NCBI RefSeq assembly: GCF_900996225.1 | Contig: NZ_CAAJGL010000011.1 | Location: 62,001 to 126,000, forward strand | Source of the DNA: Paraburkholderia sp. BCC1884 | GTDB taxonomy: Bacteria > Pseudomonadota > Gammaproteobacteria > Burkholderiales > Burkholderiaceae | Length of the DNA stretch: 64,000 bases | Direction: 5' to 3' | Shown: in pieces, positions 61,011 to 64,000 of the stretch | How the letters are laid out: every line of letters begins with the position of its first letter | How positions within the stretch are numbered: the first letter of the stretch is position 1 | Notes under the pieces: generated by a model | Seen by the model: only the letters and a program-made list of their open reading frames with translations | Database searches by the model: none | Told to the model about the DNA's origin: nothing | Translations under genes and position numbers: made by a program

Positions 61011-62350
61011 ATGGGGCGGCCAACTCACTCACGGGCGCTTTCGGTGTGGGCCAACGGCGAGCGCGTCGGCGCCTGGCGCCTGCCCGCTCGCGGTCCAACG
61101 GAATTTGCCTACGATCCCGCCTGGGTCGATTCGGCCGCCGGGCGTCCGCTGTCGTTGTCGCTGCCGTTCACGCCAGGCAACCTGGCGCAGAAAGGCCCGC
61201 GCGTGCTCAACTATTTCGACAACCTGCTGCCCGATAGCGAGGCGATCAGAAAGCGTATCGCCCAACGTTACCAGACCGACACGCTGGACAGCTTCGATCT
61301 GCTGCAAGCCATCGGCCGCGATTGCGTCGGCGCCGTCCAGTTGCTCGCCGAAGACGGCGCGCCGGAGGGTGTCGAACGGATCGAGGGCACGCCGATGTCG
61401 GAGGACGAAATCGAAACCATGCTGGCGCGTACGATCGGCAGCCCCGCGCTCGGCGCGCCCGACCAGTCCGACGACTTCCGCATCTCGCTGGCCGGCCGCA
61501 GGAGAAATCCGCGCTCTTATGGCACGAGGGAAAATGGCAACGACCGCATGGCGCTACGCCCACCACGCACATTTTCAAACTGCCGCTCGGCCTGGTCGGC
61601 AACAAGCTCGCCGACCTCAGCACCTCGGTTGAAAACGAATGGCTCTGTTTGCGGATTTTGCAGGCTTACGGACTGCCGGTTGCGCACGCACAGATGCTGA
61701 CGTTCGGCAAACAGCGGGTCTTGAGCGTCGAACGTTTCGACCGGCAACTGCATTCGGGCGGGCAATGGCTGCTGCGTCTGCCGCAAGAGGATTTCTGCCA
61801 GGTGTATGGCGTGCCGTCACATCGAAAGTACGAAAACGAAGGTGGCCCCGGCGTGCTCGATCTCGCACGGATTCTTCAGCAATCGGTCGAAGCCCGCGCC
61901 GACATCGAGACCTTGCTGACCAGCCAGATCCTGTTCTGGATGCTGGCCGCGCCAGATGGTCACGCCAAGAATTTCAGCATTCGCCTGCTGGCGGGCGGCC
62001 GTTACCGGCTCACGCCGCTGTACGACGTGATGTCGATCTGGCCGGTCGAGGGCAGCGGCCCGAACCAGTGGTCGTGGTTCAAAGCGAGGCTCGCCATGGG
62101 CATGTGGTCGCGCAGCAAGCACGACGCGTTTCGCGACGTGCAGCGGCGTCACTTCAACACGATGGCACTCAAGTGCTCGTACGGCGCCGATGCCGAACCG
62201 CTGATCCAGCGCCTCATCGAACAAACGCCCGCGGTAATCGAGCGGGTCTCGGCGGAACTGCCCGAACGGTTTCCGGCCAAAGTCGCTGAACGGATTTTCA
62301 AAGGGCTGAAAAGCTCGGCGGCCAAGCTCGAAAAAATGCCGGCTAATTAG
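61011..62350 (+). pseudogene. HipA-family Ser/Thr kinase toxin, frameshifted
   Basis: The first part (61011 to about 61496, ending DDFRISLAG) and the second (from 61499, QEKSALLWHEGKW onward, to the stop at 62350) together make a complete ~446-residue HipA-type kinase. They are in different frames because two bases (CG, 61497-61498) stand where one codon should be, so one base is missing. N-terminal parts LLPDSEAIRKR and FDLLQAIGRDCVGAVQ, then TTHIFKLPL, and catalytic PDGHAKNFSI and LYDVMSIWP are all intact. As it stands only the ~160-residue N-terminal part plus an out-of-frame tail would be made. A sequencing or assembly error is possible. A 16-bp palindrome (62339-62354) spans the stop. 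Confidence 0.82.
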
Positions 62351-62603
62351 CCGGTTTCCTCCCGACATTGAGTGAGGTCATATTTCTTTTTACGGATCCC
62401 GCCCGGTTTCGTCGGTAAAATAGACCTGATGCTGAATGCATAGAAGGCTCGGCTGACCGGTTTGTTTCATAGCTCGCTCCGATGCGACTCGAAGGTAGTC
62501 TACGAAGGTACAAAAGGCGCTCTTTTTACGGTACATTTGCTGCCCCCAATGGCGGCGTCGCCACTCCCCAGCACCCCTTTAAGACGGCGGATTTTCACGC
62601 AGT

Positions 62604-63458
62604 ATGGCCAACGAAACAAACTCACCCGACTCCATGGCGGTCGCCGAGCGCGTACGCGAGTTGATGAGCCGGCATGGAATCGGCAAACGCCAGCAAACCA
62701 CTGAGCTCTGCCGGATCCTCGATCTGAGTTTTTCCCAAGGGCACCGCAAACTGCGCGGCAACAGCCCATGGACCCTCTCGCAGATCAAAAAGGTCGCCGA
62801 GGTATTCGGCGAGCCTGCCGCGCAGTTGTTCGGCGCGCAATCGCTCGATCCGGGCATGGTCGGGGCGATCGCCCAGGAGGCCGTATTCAGCATCGGTGCG
62901 ATCGAGCTGGCGTGCACCGCATGGGTCGGCGCCGCGCTCGAGGCCGGCAGCCGTCCGGAGTTCGTTGCCTATTCGCGGCTCGGTCAATGGCGCGTGGCGC
63001 GCCACGACGGCACGCTGTATCAAAGCGCTTACGAAGTTCACAAGATCGAGATCTATCCGCGCCGCGCGGAGACTGACAAACCAACCATCGCCGTGGTCGA
63101 CGACGACCAGGCCAGCGCCGACAACCTGCGCGACTATCTGGAGCGCAGCGGCTTCGCGGCGGTCGCGATCTACGGACTCTCGGCTTTCGCCGAACAACTG
63201 CAAACCCAGGTGTTCGACGGTATCGTGATCGACTGGCTGTTCGGCGCGCAGACCTCGGCGGCCGCGATTCGCGCCGTGCGCGCCTCGGAGAACCCGGACG
63301 CGCCGATCTTCGTGCTGACCGGCGAACTGCTGACCGGCAAAGCCAGCGAGTCGGAGATCAGCCAGGTGATCCGCAATTACGACGTCGCTTGCTATGAAAA
63401 GCCAGCGCGCATGGCGATTCTGGTCGCCGATCTGTCGAAGCGGCTCAACCGGCCGTAA
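62604..63458 (+). CDS. BetR-type HTH protein with C-terminal receiver domain
   Basis: A 284-residue regulator. The N-terminal HTH of BetR type (AVAERVRELMSRHGIGKRQQ; LSFSQGHRKLRGNSPWTLSQ) occupies about residues 10-75, then a mid-part, and a receiver domain from about 160: acidic pocket TIAVVDDDQ, expected phospho-Asp in GIVIDWLFG, Thr in FVLTGELL and Lys in CYEKPARM. The order HTH-receiver is the reverse of normal response regulators. The convergent hybrid kinase gene next door is a plausible partner. 62351-62603 upstream holds no other gene. Confidence 0.82.
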   Translation: MANETNSPDSMAVAERVRELMSRHGIGKRQQTTELCRILDLSFSQGHRKLRGNSPWTLSQIKKVAEVFGEPAAQLFGAQSLDPGMVGAIAQEAVFSIGAIELACTAWVGAALEAGSRPEFVAYSRLGQWRVARHDGTLYQSAYEVHKIEIYPRRAETDKPTIAVVDDDQASADNLRDYLERSGFAAVAIYGLSAFAEQLQTQVFDGIVIDWLFGAQTSAAAIRAVRASENPDAPIFVLTGELLTGKASESEISQVIRNYDVACYEKPARMAILVADLSKRLNRP

Positions 63459-63502
63459 GCGCTCGGGGCTGAAGCCGCGAGCCCCCCGTTGCGCACAACG
63501 CG

Positions 63503-64000
63503 CTAACCCAGATGTCGCGAAGCCAGCGCGCGCTGCAACGCGCTGCGCAATTCTTCGTAATGCACAGGCTTCAATAGTGCTTCGAAAAACGCTGACGAGC
63601 CGGTCTCATCGCGTTCGTCGGTTCCCTGCACTTCCGGCGCGTAAGCGCTGACCACGAGCACCGGCACACCCGCCGAGGGACCGCCACGTTCGCCGAAGTC
63701 CGCCAGAAACGTATAGCCGTCGCGCCCCGGCATATGCAGATCGAGCAGGACCACGTCGCAACGGCGGGTGTCGAGCCACGCAAGTGCGTCGTCGGCATTG
63801 GAGACGGCGTGTGCGTCGAAATCCATATGCGCGATCATTTCACTGAGCGATTCGCGAATCAGCCGGTTGTCGTCGACGATCAGCACACAGGGCCGCCCGC
63901 CGCCCGCCCCGGTCTGCGCCGCCACATCCGGCACTGGTGTGGCCGCGATCGCTGTCACCGGAATCGTTACGGTGAAGGTGGTCCCCTCACCCACCGTACT
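63503..64000 (-). CDS. hybrid sensor histidine kinase, C-terminal receiver portion (partial)
   Basis: The frame is open to the window edge. The visible 165 residues start with the end of a histidine-kinase ATPase domain (VGEGTTFTVTIPV) and continue through a short linker into a receiver domain: CVLIVDDNRLIRESL, phospho-Asp in VVLLDLHMPGRDG, VLVVSAYAP, and Lys in ALLKPVHYEEL. Kinase core and sensor lie outside the window. It converges with the BetR-receiver gene, 44 bp apart, suggesting one signalling pair. Confidence 0.85.
   Translation of the reverse strand, partial: STVGEGTTFTVTIPVTAIAATPVPDVAAQTGAGGGRPCVLIVDDNRLIRESLSEMIAHMDFDAHAVSNADDALAWLDTRRCDVVLLDLHMPGRDGYTFLADFGERGGPSAGVPVLVVSAYAPEVQGTDERDETGSSAFFEALLKPVHYEELRSALQRALASRHLG

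Noticed and set aside
1-64000. CRISPR arrays, tRNA or rRNA genes, transposases, phage genes
   Set aside because: No regular spaced repeats, no RNA-gene signatures and no transposase or phage proteins were recognised by reading.

Overview
The window is GC-rich chromosomal DNA of the kind found in Burkholderiales, most likely a Paraburkholderia or close relative. The evidence is a DUF3331 protein, a BetR-type HTH/receiver regulator, a Burkholderia-style type VI secretion cluster with a TagX-like peptidase, and the protein sequences in general. No rRNA, tRNA, CRISPR array, insertion sequence or phage gene was seen. Assignments rest on reading motifs and gene order; no database search was possible.

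Layout: (1) 1-5.9 kb: tail of an OpgC-like membrane acyltransferase, a secreted esterase, an AI-2E/PerM-type transporter, a DUF3331 protein and a B12-dependent (class II) ribonucleotide reductase. (2) 5.9-26 kb: an apparent organosulfonate catabolic island. Reading leftward from 15.0 kb, suyA-suyB-symporter-comC-soeA-soeB-soeC would take 3-sulfolactate to pyruvate and sulfite and then oxidise sulfite to sulfate. Rightward from the same divergent promoter run a NitT/TauT-type ABC importer and a LysR regulator. Reading leftward from 24.0 kb is a second operon that encodes a complete succinate-dehydrogenase-like complex with a two-subunit class I fumarase-like hydratase embedded in it. A GntR/HutC regulator is divergent from this operon, and a 2-hydroxyacid dehydrogenase follows the regulator. 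(3) 26-32.7 kb: a diguanylate cyclase with duplicated PAS domains, an ABM-domain protein, a decayed VOC gene, AraC and LysR regulators, an alcohol dehydrogenase, a ~456-bp palindromic intergenic element and a truncated SDR gene. (4) 32.8-54.9 kb: a type VI secretion locus with tssA-H and tssJ-M plus tagF, a tagX-like gene and accessory genes, but no tssI (VgrG) or PAAR gene. (5) 55-64 kb: zwf, an ornithine-cyclodeaminase-family gene, a potassium channel, a Cys-rich secreted protein, a DAO-family oxidase, a hipBA-like pair with a frameshifted hipA and four evenly phased operators, a BetR-receiver regulator and the end of a hybrid sensor kinase.

The most interesting proposal concerns the 19-24 kb operon. 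3-Sulfopropanoate, 3-sulfoacrylate and 3-sulfolactate are sulfonate analogues of succinate, fumarate and malate. An SDH-like dehydrogenase and a fumarase-like hydratase beside a sulfolactate pathway could therefore convert 3-sulfopropanoate to 3-sulfolactate. A 21-bp operator-like sequence occurs in both the gntR/SDH-like promoter region and the suyA/ABC promoter region (17 of 21 positions identical), which suggests joint control. The pathway is an inference; the operator similarity and gene order are visible in the sequence.
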